DNA of 64,000 bases from Hirsutella rhossiliensis. Its lineage: Eukaryota; Ascomycota; Sordariomycetes; Hypocreales; Ophiocordycipitaceae. The stretch's first letter is position 1. Every line of letters begins with the position of its first letter. A program made the position numbers and the translations under genes. Below the pieces are notes generated by a model. That model was not told the DNA's origin. It did not search any database and worked only from the letters and a program-made list of their open reading frames with translations. The stretch is taken from positions 806,001 through 870,000 of the forward strand of contig NW_025408681.1 of the NCBI RefSeq assembly GCF_020360975.1, given 5' to 3'. Of the stretch, positions 34,290 through 46,153 are shown piece after piece.

Positions 34290-35395
34290 ATGGCTTCAGG
34301 ACGCTCTGCTTCGGCCAGCAGCCACGGGAAGCGGTCCCTGGCCGGGGTCTGGAAGGTCAGCAAATCCGCCCCCTTCACCTCTTCTGGGAACCGGCCGCTC
34401 ACTCATATCCGGTGCCAGACGACGCATGCGCCAGACTACGCGGGCTTGCTGGTCCTGCTGATAGGATGGATACTCGTGAGCGCTTCTCCCACCCACGCTC
34501 AACTGGCTCTTCATCGCTCAAGCCTCGCTCGTGTGTCTTAGCTGGCCAGCCTCGTCACGCCGTTTCACCGCATGTTCTTCATCAACGACCTCAACATCTC
34601 ATACCCCCATGCCGTCCACGAGCGCGTCTCCGTGCGTACGTCAACTCGAGCATCCGTCAGTCAGTCGGCCAACTCACACAGTCCCATAACTTAGCCATGG
34701 TCTTTGTCTACGCCTTCGTCGTCCCCCTCGCCGTCTTCCTCGCCTACGGGCTCATATATCGCCCCCCGGCCGCCAAGCACGAGGCCACTCTCCTTTCCTT
34801 TGCCATCTCCGCTGTCCTCACCGGCTTCCTGACCGACATTGTCAAAAACGCAGTCGGCCGGCCTCGTCCCGACCTGCTCGACCGCTGCCGCCCAGCCTCC
34901 GACACCAAGCCCAACCAGCTCGTCACCATCGATGTATGCACCGCCCCAGACGGCCACGCCCTCCACGATGGCTGGCGCTCCTTTCCCTCCGGCCACTCGT
35001 CCTTTGCCTTTGCCGGCCTGGGCTTTCTCAGCCTCTTCCTCGCCGGCCAGCTGCATTTGTTTCGCTACGCGGCCGGTGGTCGGGACCTTAGCCGCGCCCT
35101 GCTTTGCCTGCTGCCCCTAATCGGCGCCGCCTTGATCGCCATCTCGCGGTGCGAGGACTACCGCCACGACGTATACGATGTCTGCGTTGGCTCGGCGCTG
35201 GGCATGGCCGTGGCCTACTGGAGTTATAGACGACACTGGCCGAGGCTATCCAGCCCGGAGTGCCATGAGCCTTACCCGCGGCCGGGCTCCGAGGTCAGGT
35301 CTACGCGGTGGCACCGCGTTCGCGACGAAGAGGAGGGCGGGGCTGGTGGAGATGCTGGCTACGAGCTGCAAGAGACTCGGACTACGTCGGGCTGA
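34290..35395 (+). CDS. PAP2-family lipid phosphate phosphatase (Dpp1/Lpp1-like)
   Basis: The model is join(34290..34475, 34542..34631, 34682..35395), 329 aa. Introns of 66 and 50 nt both leave phase 0. The joined protein reads GWIL-LASLVTPFHRMFFINDL and then HERVS-SHNLAMVFVYAF. The three phosphatase motifs are clear: KNAVGRPRPD (motif 1, KX6RP), PSGHSS (motif 2) and SRCEDYRHDVYDV (motif 3, SRX5HX3D) with its catalytic His. Several hydrophobic segments (LLVLLIGWIL, VFVYAFVVPLAVFLAYGL, ISAVLTGFLTDI, FAGLGFLSLFLAG, LLCLLPLIGAALIAI) suit a six-helix membrane enzyme with its active site facing the lumen. It should dephosphorylate phosphatidate, lysophosphatidate or diacylglycerol pyrophosphate. 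The second intron is at the short end, so that boundary is less certain. It converges on the proteasome gene. Confidence 0.9.
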
Positions 35396-35666
35396 AAGTG
35401 AGCGACGGCCCATGCCCAGGGTTGACCTGACCGTCGGCACGCGTGTACAAATTCTGCAGACGATTGGAGTCGGGGCCATGTCCGAGATACATCGAGTCTT
35501 TAGACGCATCGCAGTAGAGGCCGTGGTTGGACGGCTAGTGACGAGTTTCGCAGGGCACGCGTCGTCATGGACCCCAAGATACTTGCATCTCGTTGTATTA
35601 TTGTAACACGGGCCGGGCCGAAACAGTAGGCTGACCCCCGATGTGCCCCGTCGCAATCATGACCAT

Positions 35667-36620
35667 CTATTTCTCCTCCGTGTCTTCGTTCTTGGCCAAG
35701 TCGTGCTCTTTCAATAATGCCGTAATCTCGTCGGCGCTCCACAGCCGGTGGTAGATTTTGCCGTCCTCAGTCTGTCCTACAGTGGCGAACTCGACTATAG
35801 CAGAGAAAAGGGACAGGGTTAGCCAAGTGTACCGGGCCAAGCTGATGCAAGGGCAACCCACTTTTCTCACTGCTCAGCTTGGTTGAGTCCATGGTCTTGC
35901 TCAACACCTTGACAGCCATGGCGCAGGCCTCCTTGAGCGTGCAGTCCTCCTTGTAATCTTGCTTCAGCAAGCTCTGCGCGCTGGCGTTGTTGGCTCCCGC
36001 GCTCGTCGCCTTCCAGCCGCCATAGTTACCCGAGGGGTTGCTGAGGTAGAGCTGGAACTGTCTCCGAGGATCCCAGCCGGCATAGATGAAGGAGACGCCA
36101 AAGGGGCGGAGACCACCGTGCTGCGTGTAGCCCTGCTTGAGGTCGCAGAGTCGGCGGACGAGCTGCTCACAGGGGATGTCTTCGTTATAGGTGAGGAGAT
36201 AGCGCTGGGCAGCTTGGCGGGCGTAATTGATGAGGATGTTGGCATCGGCCGTCATGCCGGCCACTGCGCAGATCATGTTGCTACGGAGAGAGAGGCCTTG
36301 TCAGAGTGAAAGGCCCCTCCAAAGGGTTGTGGCTTCTTACTCGTTGAGGACGTAGAGCTTCTCGGCCGAAGTGTCCTGCTCCAGCAGCTTCGAGGTGACC
36401 TTGCGCTCGGCGGCGAGGACGATGCCATCCTTGGCCAGGATGCCAATGGCGGTGCCGGCGTGGGAGATGGCCTCTAGCGCATACTCGACTTGGTATAGAC
36501 GACCTTCGGGTGAGAAGATGGTTGTCTACGGGGCGGGGGTTAGCTCGAGATGGCAGCTGCAGCCGCAAGGTGCACCGGATCGCCTCGCAAACGTACCCTC
36601 GAGTCGTACCGGCGAGACAT
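35667..36620 (-). CDS. PRE9: 20S proteasome alpha-3 subunit (Pre9 / PSMA4 type)
   Basis: The model is complement(join(35667..35794, 35862..36280, 36341..36525, 36597..36620)), 251 aa. All three introns (67, 60 and 71 nt) have GT-AG ends and keep frame. The first exon is only 24 nt and encodes MSRRYDSR. The next begins [20 protein letters not shown], the invariant N-terminal signature of proteasome alpha subunits that helps form the gate. The following [54 protein letters not shown] and [20 protein letters not shown] closely match PSMA4/Pre9. Alpha subunits lack a catalytic Thr, as here. The tail [12 protein letters not shown] is acidic-basic, as is common. The gene is divergent from the Bye1-like gene. 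This is one of the most certain calls in the window. Confidence 0.97.
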
Positions 36621-37574
36621 GGCGGGCGGTAGATGAGGGGGTTTTCGGGAGCAAAGCCGCTTGCAGAGGAGAATGGCAGGATGGAATTGGCGTTGTGTCT
36701 GCCGGCTCACGATGGGAAGAGGGCAAGGCGGTGGGAGAGGTGAAGTCGAGTCGGCCTGCGAGTCGAGAACAAGCACCAAAAAGGGCGTCACTGCAAGCTC
36801 CAGGCACAAGCTCGCCGCGTAGCTCCTGACACCTCAGGCTGCACAGCGATTAGGTAATGGCGCGGTTCCCCGCTGTCTTGCCGAAGTTGATCCGGCAGGA
36901 TGACAAGTATCGCTGCCTCGGGAATCAGGCGTCCAACACCTTCTGCAAGTTTCGACTGAGGGGCTTCAAGTATCTGCCGAGTACATGCGGCTGGTTAAAG
37001 CTCGACGCCTTCCGCAAGTTAAGCGGACAGGGGACGAACAGAATACTTCTCCCGGTCGATAGCGTGACTCTTCTCCACCTTACCTACACTAGGTACAAAA
37101 TGTCGCCCGCCTGCGAATCCTTCATCTTCATCATCACCACTCTCCTCACTGCCACACAAGACAAGCCATATCGTCGTCGAGGCTGATTCTCGCGGCGAGT
37201 TTCAGAGCGCGCTTATTCTCCCCGTCAGATACGTCGCGACTTATATGCGCCCCCTCTCGTCTTCGTCGACGCAACGCAACGCCTCCGTCACCACCCCACA
37301 AAGCCACTGGGAAAACTTTGCTTGCCTCGCAAGCCACTCAAGTCTGCGCCTCTGTTTCTTTTGCTTCGTTTGAGCTTCTCCAAACTTGGGCATCGTGCAA
37401 AGGAGGGAAGAGAGCTCAGGCGCTTGGGTGTGGGACGGTTCGCCGTTATAGTCGTGATCCTAGTGCTGTCTGCCTCGTAAAATCCAATGTCTGCCTTGCG
37501 TCGTCAGCTCCCAGAGTAGATCCCAACGACCACGGCAATTGCACCATCGCGCGCGCGACGCCAATCCCGTCGCC
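36621..37574. promoter_or_regulatory. Divergent promoter of proteasome alpha-3 and Bye1-like genes
   Basis: This is 954 bp between opposite start codons. Small frames here show no domain. The 37250-37560 part is CT-rich, suggesting the Bye1-like leader. I did not find a copy of the yeast proteasome element GGTGGCAAA. Confidence 0.55.
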
Positions 37575-40437
37575 ATGTCTGGTAAGCACTCCAGAGCCCG
37601 GCGTGTGTGCCTCAGGGCGCGTGCAACGGGCGCAAATCTTTCCCTTGACGCGCCGCGAGGGGAGAATGCTGTTGACTGACATCGCCGCCATAGGTGAAGC
37701 CGAACCGCGACGCTCAGTTCGAGCGACCAAGGGCCAACATACAAAGGCCTTTGACGAACTCGAGCCAGCCACCGCGCCGAAGCGCCGACAGAATAGAAAG
37801 TCGAAAAAGGCCCAGGAGCAGGAACAGTCGCAAGAACCAGAGGAAGTCATACGATGCGTTTGTGGCGCCACGGAGCAGGATGAGGACTCAGGAGAGGCCT
37901 GGATCTGCTGTGAGACGTGCATCGTTTGGCAGCACAATGTCTGCGTCGGGGTAAGCTCCTTTGAAGACGAGATACCCGACAATTACTGGTGCGAGCAGTG
38001 TCGCCCGCAGGACCACAAGGATCTGCTCGACGGCATGGCCAAGGGGGAGAAGCCCTGGGAAGCGCGCCGCAAGAAACACGAGCTGGAAGAGGCCGAGGAG
38101 AAGAAGAAGAAGAGGGGCGGGAGGAGGGCCCGCGGCAAGAGGACGAGCGATCCAAAGGAGGCCAAGGACGCAAAGGAGGAACTGGAAAAGGATACCCCTC
38201 GAAGCAAGTCCAAGGCTTCGCCCACTCCAGAGGCTGCTGCCCCCAAGGACAAAAAGGAGACTGTCGCTAAGCAGGCGAAGCGCAAGTCGCGAGAAGACTC
38301 CCACGAAGCCGATGGAAAGGTACGTCTTTACTCTCACCGTTGTGCCGCGCAGGTTACTGACCGGACGCCGCCACAGACCGTCAAACTGCGCCGCGTATCA
38401 GAGCGCGATGCCGTCCCCGTGTCTTCCAAGTACACGCCCCCGTCCGACCTGGCGGCCTCGGTAGGGGAGCTGCCCGGCGTCAGGGTCGGGCCCGCCAAGG
38501 CATTGAAGAAGTCTCTCTCTCACGTCATTGCTGCCATGGTCAAGAGTCAAGAGCTCCATCTGGCTGAAGGCGAAAACGAGGAGGCCGTTGCGGAAAAGTA
38601 CGCTCTTCAGATCGAGCGAGCCGTCTTCGACACACACCCCGTCGGCAAGGGTCAGAAGGAGTATAGTCAGCAGATAAAGTCGTTGACGTTCAACCTGAAG
38701 AACAACCCCGAGCTGTGCCGCGGGCTGCTGGGCGGCATCCACCTACCCACGACCTTGGCTATCATGACGTCCGAGCAGCTCGCATCGGCGGAGCTGCAGC
38801 GGCAGACGGCCGAGATGAGGGCGCGGGCGGAGAAGCAGTCTATCCTGTACACCTCAGAGACGGGAGTCCGAGTCCGCAGGACACACAAGGGCGAGGAAGT
38901 GGTGGAAGACGAAAACATGGTCCACGATGCGCCGATACCCATGGCCGGCGGGCCTCGACGGGGCGGTCCTCAGGCAACGGGAGCAGACGACCCGCACGCG
39001 CCGCTTGTCAAGCGCGAGTCGATGAGCGGAGAGCGGGCCGATCTCAAAGGCCGCTCTCCGTCGTCGCAGGGGCACTCGCAGCAGCCGTCGCCGAGCCAGC
39101 CCAACTTTGACATCAACAAGGTCTTCTCGACGGTCAGATCCCCGACGGTGGGCCACGGCCGCAAGCCGTCTGTGCCGGCAATCAACACCAACGGCCCGGG
39201 CTTCGACCCGGACGTCGACCGGATGCTCGAGGACGAAAACGAGTCGCCGCCGTACTCACCCACCGAGGAAGCGCAGGACCCGGACGTGGTGTGGCGGGGA
39301 TCGCTGGCTATGAGCTCCATTGCCGACTTCCAGGCCACGGCCAAGCACGTCGGCGGCGCCAACTTTGCGTCGTTCGGGCCATGGACCAAGCTGATCCCGA
39401 AGAGCATGACGGTCGCCGGCCGCATCCCGCAGCAGAGCGCAATCGAGTATCTGTGCAGCCTGCGGTACAGCAACCTCACCGACATTGTGGTGGTGAGCAT
39501 CGCGCCCGCGTCTCCGGGCTCGAGGCAAGACTTCCACAACCTCATCGACTACTTTGTGAGCAAGAAGCGATACGGCGTTGTCGGCAATAAGGTGGCGGGC
39601 AACGTCCGCGACACGTACCTGGTGCCCGTGCCGGCGGGCGAGGGAGGGCATCCCGAGTTTATGCTGAACCTGGTGGACAATTACATCCCCAAGTCGCGAA
39701 CGGAGCCGATGCTGCTGGCCGTCTTTGTGTATCGCAACGAGCCGGATCAGCTGAGGAAGGCTCTCGAGGCGGTGACGGTGCAGCCCGCGGGCGTGACGGC
39801 GACTCCGACGCCGGGCCCAGGCGGATATGGAGGGCAGAGGAGCAACTCGACATCAGGGCCGGCCTTTTCACCGGCCACTCCGCAAGGGGCCTTTGTTCAC
39901 CAACAGCCGCCGCCGCAGCAACAACCACAACCGCCCCCGCCACCACGTCCTCAGCCGCATCCGCAGCAACATGTCGGCGGAGCCCTCCAGTCCACGACGC
40001 CCGTTCCGATTCCGCAACCCCCGTACTCGTATCGCCCGAACCAAGCGTCCCCAATAGGCGGGGGGCCAACGCCGAGCCTGTCACCCACGGCATCGGCACC
40101 GGCACCAACGCCTCCACCGGCTCAGATGACGGAGGCGCAGAGATATCAAGCGCAGATTACCGGGCAGGCGGTCGCTCAGGAGGTGCTGGGCGGCCTGATC
40201 AGCGCGCCCACAGTGCAGTTCCTCCTGCCGCAGGCCTTTCAGATGACGCGCAAGGAGTGGGAAGTCATCAAGACCGTCTACGAACGCGAGCCCCGGTCCC
40301 GCGACGACTTGCAGTACCTCGGGGCCCTGCTGGAGAAGGAAGGAGCGGGGAGCAAGGCGGAGAATAACCCGACCACAGCCGCCGCTGCTGCTGCGGCGGC
40401 GGCTGGTGGTGGTGGTGGTGGTGAGAAGCCGGCGTAA
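37575..40437 (+). CDS. BYE1: PHD / TFIIS-central / SPOC protein, Bye1-like transcription elongation regulator
   Basis: The model is join(37575..37581, 37694..38319, 38377..40437), 897 aa. The start codon sits in a 7-nt coding exon (ATGTCTG); splicing of a 112-nt intron gives MSGEAEPRRSVRATKGQ. The second intron (57 nt, GTACGT...CCACAG) could be missed because it keeps an open frame. The PHD finger is at about 53-112 (IRCVCGA, WICCETCIVWQHNVC, YWCEQCRP, a Cys4-His-Cys3 pattern) and should read methylated histone H3 tails. A basic, Lys/Glu-rich linker follows. The TFIIS central domain is at about 244-355 (RVGPAKALKKSLSHVIAAM, SLTFNLKNNPELCRGLLGG), which in Bye1 binds RNA polymerase II. The SPOC domain is at about 512-665 (VVWRGSLAMSSIADFQ ... 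YFVSKKRYGVV). The C terminus is Pro/Gln-rich. It acts in the nucleus. Confidence 0.93.
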
Positions 40438-41458
40438 TGGTGACCAATACTTGTCTTACGCTTGTGGGGTGACGACGCATGTCAAGGGGCTCTTGTTTGG
40501 GGTGAGGATTGGACCATGATACCTTTTGAGTCTGGGACTGTAGCATCCGGGTGGGTAGTAGACGTAGGTTTTGCATCCATGCAGCTCTGTTGGCTGGGTT
40601 TTTATGTCTCATATAGCATGGCTCCGCGAACGCACTTATTGGTAATGGCCAAAGTCAACGGCGCGGTCAGCATCTCTTGTTTGTCCCAGCGGACATCAGG
40701 CCGACCGGTGAAGCTATTGATGGCTCGGCAAGTCGGCTTCTGAACCCTGTTGGAAGAGTTGCGCAAGGAGATACAACGTCTGCTACATGTAGGAAGTTTA
40801 CCGCGAGGAATTCGAAATGTTTTATTGCCTCTAGACGGTGTATGCTTGAGGGATGACAGAAAGGTTCCTTATCTGGTGCGACTCGAGAAAATAAGAGAGC
40901 GGATAGGACCGTTGGTGCCAAGATCAACTCCCGTGATCATCCCACGTCAATGCAAAGGGCATGCGCGAGGGAGAGGGACATAACAGATACCACTGAACAA
41001 AAGCTCCTTTGCATGTCTGCCGATGCTCGCCATGCAGGTCAAACGAATGGAAGAAATGGTGGCAGAAGAGTACAACAACATGATGAAATCTCTCTCGACG
41101 TGAGATGGACTCTAGCAATGTGATTGCTCGTCGTAAGTTGGATTGGGTTGCTGGATTCGGTAGCAGACAGCCTACATACAACCCCAGTTTCCAACGCCAA
41201 CCGGAATCAGCGAGTCCCACTTGTGTGCAGCTGTAATGAGTATGCTGTTGTGACTGGGGCGTGAGCCTACACCTTGATGCCAAGTCGACCGCCGGCGAAC
41301 ACCCGCGCGTTTGAATCAGGCAACAGCCGTCAGTTGCCCAATTTCTCACTTCTACAATGGCAAGTGGAAGTCAAAATGCTATAGCCAAAGTCTCAACTGG
41401 GACATGCCGTCTTCGCTCTTCCCAAATGCCAGGCCTATCCAACGCAAGTTGCAAGTCC
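40438..41458. other. Convergent intergenic region, Bye1-like to P450
   Basis: This is 1.0 kb between two stop codons. The frames are short and without domains. It probably contains both 3' UTRs. Confidence 0.55.
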
Positions 41459-43172
41459 TTACGCAGCGAAGCGTAGCCGAACATTGACACCGTTCGCAGG
41501 GCAGTCGACCAGCGTCAATGCATGTCGTTCAGGACCTATCCTGGACCCGTCGATGGCGTCGATGCGTAGCATGAACCGGATCACCAGGTGCGCGATCCTG
41601 ATGAGGGCAGGCTGCTGGCCGATGCAGGTCCGCGGACCGGCGTTGAAGGGCAGGTAATCCCATCGAGAGACGGTCTTCTCCCACCGTTCGGGCCTGAAGA
41701 CGGCGGCGTCGTCTCCCCAGATCTCTTCGCAGCGGTGCAGGAGATGAACCTAGGAAAAACGTATGGGCATGATCGTCGAGGCGACGTCTAGAGGCTGCTT
41801 GAGAAAACTCACCGAATATGTCACCTCTTCCCCCTTGTTGATCCAAATAGGGGCTGTTCCATCAGGGCCTCCCCCTGTTGGTAGATGGGTATTCACCTGC
41901 GCTATCCGCGTATTGATGGGAACAGCGGGATAGAGCCGTAGACACTCGTTGATGCACCACTGCAGGTACTGGCAGTTTCTGATGCGGTCAAGGGAAATAT
42001 CTCCCGGGCTGGGGGACGACTGCTCGCCAAATTCCCTGACAATGACATTTCTTAACCGCTGGAAGATCGGTTGATACTGGGGACTGGCAATTACGAAGAA
42101 TAGCCACCCGAGAGTCGAAGCCGTGGTGTCACGGCCCGCGAGGAGGACGCTCAGCAGTTGGTTGCGCAAGTCGACTGGATCTTGGCTGTCTTCTGTGAGC
42201 CTGTAGAGGAAAGTGTCCTTTCCCTCTTGGTGCTCTGCTCCCTTGTCGAGTCCCTGTTGCTCGTCCTTTCTCAGCCGTATAGCAGCGTGGGTGAAGCGGT
42301 CGATGTAGGCGTTGATTGTCTTGACCGCCCGCTTGAACCCGGGTGTATGGGCCAGCCAGTACAGCGGTCCCAACCTCGCGCCGAGAGATATCCCAGACTG
42401 CGTCTTGTCTATTGCCTGCGAGAAGCTGGCGTCGTGCGCGGGTGTATCGGGCCCCTGCTGGGTGCTGACGCTCTGTCCAAATAAGAAGTCGGTCGTCGAG
42501 TCGAGCGTATAGCGGAAGAAGAACTCTTGAAGATCTACCAGGTCCGTCCAGCCGTCTGGCCCGGCGCGGCGCTCCAATGCCGTGATGAGAGCCCGGGTGT
42601 GAATCTCTTCTCGATCGAGGTGGATGTTGCCGCGGACAAACTGCGGTCGAAGCCAAGCTCTTGAGTGTTCCCAGAGCTTCCCGGTGGCGACAAACTAATT
42701 CCAAGACCTGCATCAACAGGGAGCGGAGGTGAGGGGATCAGGAAGGACCACGACGTACGATGCCATTTGCTCCAAGCAGCGGTTTAAAGTTGCCGGTGCG
42801 GTTGACGCCGAGATCAAAGTCCTTGGCTTTGAGGGCGAGTATGGCCTGGACATTCCGAGGATCAAAGGTGACGACAATGTCGCGGAAGAAGAGGGTCCGG
42901 AGCGCAACCGTCTTAAGGGGCCGCCCGATGCGCTCCTGCAAGCTGCGTATGCGCTGCTGCACCGTGTCGAGGAAGCGATTGTCGCTATGCGCGCGTATGC
43001 ACAGAAGCGTGCCGGAGATGCCGATGGGGTCGTCGCAGGTGTCGGCGACGGGCGGCCGGCAGCCTAGTTTCTTTGCCTCGGCGGCGCGGCTGAGGCTCTC
43101 GCGGACCTTTTGGTGGACGTAGTAGGCGAGGACGACGCCGGCCAGGACGGCCAGGAGGGCGCCGGATATCAT
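41459..43172 (-). CDS. Cytochrome P450, CYP52-like (fatty acid/alkane hydroxylase type)
   Basis: The model is complement(join(41459..41749, 41813..42694, 42759..43172)), 528 aa. The introns are 63 and 64 nt, both in phase 0, joining LLGANGI-FVATGKLWEHSRAW and EEVTYS-VHLLHRCEEIWGDD. The N-terminal LLAVLAGVVLAYYV is an ER membrane anchor. The I-helix is LLAGRDTTASTLGW, the ExxR motif is NECLRLYP, the PERF-type motif is FRPERW, and the heme loop is FNAGPRTCIG with the thiolate Cys. These, together with GKLWEHSRAWLRPQF, resemble the CYP52 clan of omega-hydroxylases for alkanes and fatty acids, but the substrate is inferred only. I chose the ATG at 43172 over the upstream frame because a TATATA-like element lies at about 43228 on the same strand, so the extra residues would fall near the promoter. 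No redox partner is nearby. Confidence 0.92.
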
Positions 43173-44252
43173 GCTGAAGGAGTGGCGAAGGGTTGCTTCG
43201 GCATTGAGTCGAGAATGGCTCTCGTCGTATATAAGGCGTGGCAATCCGGGACTGGAAGACACGGGGCAGCGATCCGTAATTGTCGATGTCTCTAAGCCGA
43301 CATCGAGCAGTTATTGAAGTGGAAGCCACGGCTAAAGATTGACTACGACTGCTTTGGTAGAATGTGAGACTATCTAGCAAGGTGATGTTTGCGGCGAAAC
43401 GAGGCAGCGGCTAATAAATCAAGTTGAGCCATGGCGACAACTTTGAAGGGCAGATGCCGCTCCCAATCAACTCTGTCGAAACCAAGGACCTGTCCAGTGA
43501 CAATCCGTCGGCTGTCTCATTTCTCATTCGCCTCTTGGCCCTGTGCTGTCGGACTTGTGGCCCGAGGAGCACAGTGTGCTCGGGTTGCCGGCCGATGTCT
43601 TAACGGATGAGGCGGCCCGGAGCTCATGGCGCGCGGACAATGCAATGCCCCCACCGCTAGAGTTCCAGTCTCGACATTTATAAGTCACTTGGGTTTAGTG
43701 AGCCAAGCTCGGCCAAGCACTTTGGCCAAGCACTTTCATCATGAGTCCAGACCAAGTAGAGTGCTGCAGAAACACAAAGTCAGGTCCGGCACCAGCCGCA
43801 GTGAAAGTCAGGCTCAGCCGTATGGACGAATAGGAAGATGACGTGAAACCTCCCTTAAGGTTGGAGATTAACAATTGCCATCTGTTGGCCGTGCAGACTC
43901 CGGCGTTTACTGAAACGGCTTTGGAATGGGACAACTCAGGTTGGACTGAACCATATGTGTCGTTGGCCGCGGGATGGGCCAACACAATGTTTGACAATGT
44001 GCGGCGGAAGCTATGGCCTGAGGGAGTACCTGCTCGACGACGACAAACAGAACATTCCAGACATTTGATCGGGCACATACTAGAGCGAATACGGGACGTT
44101 TTGACGTGGCTTAGAGTTGGGCGGACGTCGAGCCATGCGAGAAACGACGGATGTCAACGGGGACGGCGATACACAGAACTGCTATTCTTGCGCGATCCAA
44201 TTTGATCGATTGCCTGCTAAAATACCGCCCTGACTCGCTCGTTCTGACATGT
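43173..44252. other. Intergenic, P450 to DUF7924 gene
   Basis: I see no gene. It includes the putative TATA region of the P450 and an exact 13-bp tandem duplication (GGCCAAGCACTTT at 43711-43723 and 43724-43736). Confidence 0.6.
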
Positions 44253-46049
44253 TCAGCTTTGTTGTTGCTTCGTATCATTGTGGACGCCCGAGGTTGACAT
44301 TCCCTCTCCGCGCCTGCGTCCGTGTCGTGCTCCACGTTTGGACGACAGGGCTTTTGGGTCATCTGTAAGTGGACTGTGAGATTGTCTGAAACGCTTGGGA
44401 CGTGTTTGCTCCGTGTCGAAAGACGTGAAGCTGGACGCAAAGCTCGGTGACGGGTCGTCACCTTTCACGGGCCCCGATTCTCGGCTCGGGTTTTGCGAAT
44501 CTTCTTCCGGGTATCGGTACCGGGGTATGGCGGTTGTCTCGGCTTCGCATTGGAGAGGGCCATCGCCGCCGTCGGCGATCAGTTGCTGAAGCGCACTATC
44601 AGCATCCTGCCAGGTACCATACGCTGAGTGATCCACTGATTCGTAAACTTCGTGGCGCGCAAGTACCGGGACCTTCTCGAATGCACCGGTGATGTCTGCT
44701 GGGTCCATTGTTGACATTTGACCTGCTCCAGCGTTCGCGGCTTGAATGAATCCGTCTCGATACCGTTTTGCCATATCCCTGGCATTTCTGAATGCTGAAG
44801 CTCCATCCACGAAGGCCTGGCGACTATGTGTCAAGGCATACGCCCCTGCTTGGGCCATGTGGCGCTCGGGAGGCCCATCAACAGTGCTTGGCGGCGTGAC
44901 ATGATGCGAGTAGAGCTGAAGCGTGCCCGTGCCGGCGTGGAAGGTCGAGCTGAATGTATACGCATTGCCATCATATGCCAGCTCAACCCCCCTATAGTTT
45001 TGCAAGTCGTGCATAGCGCGGACTCCATACGCTCCATCGTAGCACGCCTGCCTCTGGGCCACAGCCGCATTACCGTCTGGCCCCTTAACCTCGAGGAAGA
45101 AGTTTGGTGCTACGGGGACGCTGGGGTGTTTAGTGGGGATAACCGTTGATCGAAGATCCTCATCCGTCCGGAGTTCCATGCTGAGATCTCGTAGACATGC
45201 TCCGTCGAAAAAGTCCGGTTTCGGCTTCACCGCGTTGTCATCCGTGATTGGCTCAAGTTCGGTGAACAGAACGTTCTGTTTGCTGGTAATGTCGGATGTG
45301 CCGCATAGTCGAGGAAACAATGTGGTCATAACATCAGACTCGAAGACCATGTCCTCGCTTTCCCGCTGGAAGCTCTCGAATGCGCCTTCGGAAAATTTGG
45401 ATGGGGACAATGATGCTCTCTCTTTTGCCAGTTCACTCTGGATGGCCTTCGCGTTTTTCGGTTTTGACCTCCGGCTGTTCATATACACACCATAGTCGGC
45501 AAGGTGTTCTTCGAAGTTCTTTCCGTACGCGGACGACTTGCTGCTTCTGGAAATAGCGCTGGTTGCTCTTGTCGATTGCCTCCGTCGACTCCGACAAGCT
45601 GTGGATGCCGGGATTGACGACATGGCCGCGGTTGCTTGTGATGCTTTGAACTAAAGATTGTCAGGTAGCACTTGAAGCAAGAAGTGAGAACCTACTGCTC
45701 GAAGATGACGAAGATCTGGCCCGCCATGTCTTGCAAATCGAGAAATTTCCCTGGACGCAACACCCACTGGCACTGTGGTTGGAGGTTGATGCTGCACCTC
45801 GTTTCGTCGGTCGAGTTCTCGCAAGGCAAGAGGCGTGAGGGATACCTTCGAGAGATTGTCCCAGAATGGCGGGGGAAAGTAGGTCGTTCTGTGCCTTCTC
45901 GTCAACTTGCACCTCTTCGCCGGAGGGCTGGCTTTGGTGGAGTGGTCTGCGAGCCGCTTTCGCTGGCACGCGCTCGCCATGGGCGAATTCAGTGCAGGAG
46001 TGGGACTAATTTCAGCCATCGACAAGCCTTGGTCGAGACAGACGGCCAT
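44253..46049 (-). CDS. DUF7924-type fungal protein, function unknown
   Basis: The model is complement(join(44253..45650, 45696..46049)), about 583 aa. A 45-nt intron (GTAGGT...CTTTAG, branch CTGAC) joins GGPDLRHLRA to FKASQATAAM. The N-terminal block (PPPFWDNLSKVSLTPLALRE, RFARHGGPDLRHLR) and the core (VKPKPDFFDG, APNFFLEVKGPDG, RQACYDGAYG, HMAQAGAYALTHSRQAF) match a family abundant in Hypocreales and often labelled DUF7924. The PDF(x)DG ... FFLEVKG spacing resembles the D-(D/E)xK layout of PD-(D/E)XK nuclease folds. That is my inference, not an established activity. The C terminus is low complexity with a basic run. Alternative ATGs exist shortly downstream of 46049, and the intron is near the minimum length, so the N-terminal part is less certain. 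Repeat debris flanks its 5' side. Confidence 0.78.
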
Positions 46050-46113
46050 GTTTTAACGTGCGCCGGAGGCGTCATGTGAGGCGATAATGATTGGGTTGGA
46101 ACGCGCTGTCTGC

Positions 46114-46153
46114 CTGGACGACTGGACGCCTGGACGCCTGGACGCCTGGACGC
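46114..46153. repeat. 8-bp minisatellite, unit CTGGACGC
   Basis: There are five consecutive copies of the octamer, the first differing in its last base. It is non-coding. Confidence 0.88.

Noticed and set aside
43173..43262. 30-residue N-terminal extension of the P450
   Set aside because: It would place a TATATA-like element inside the coding region and precede the natural membrane-anchor start.
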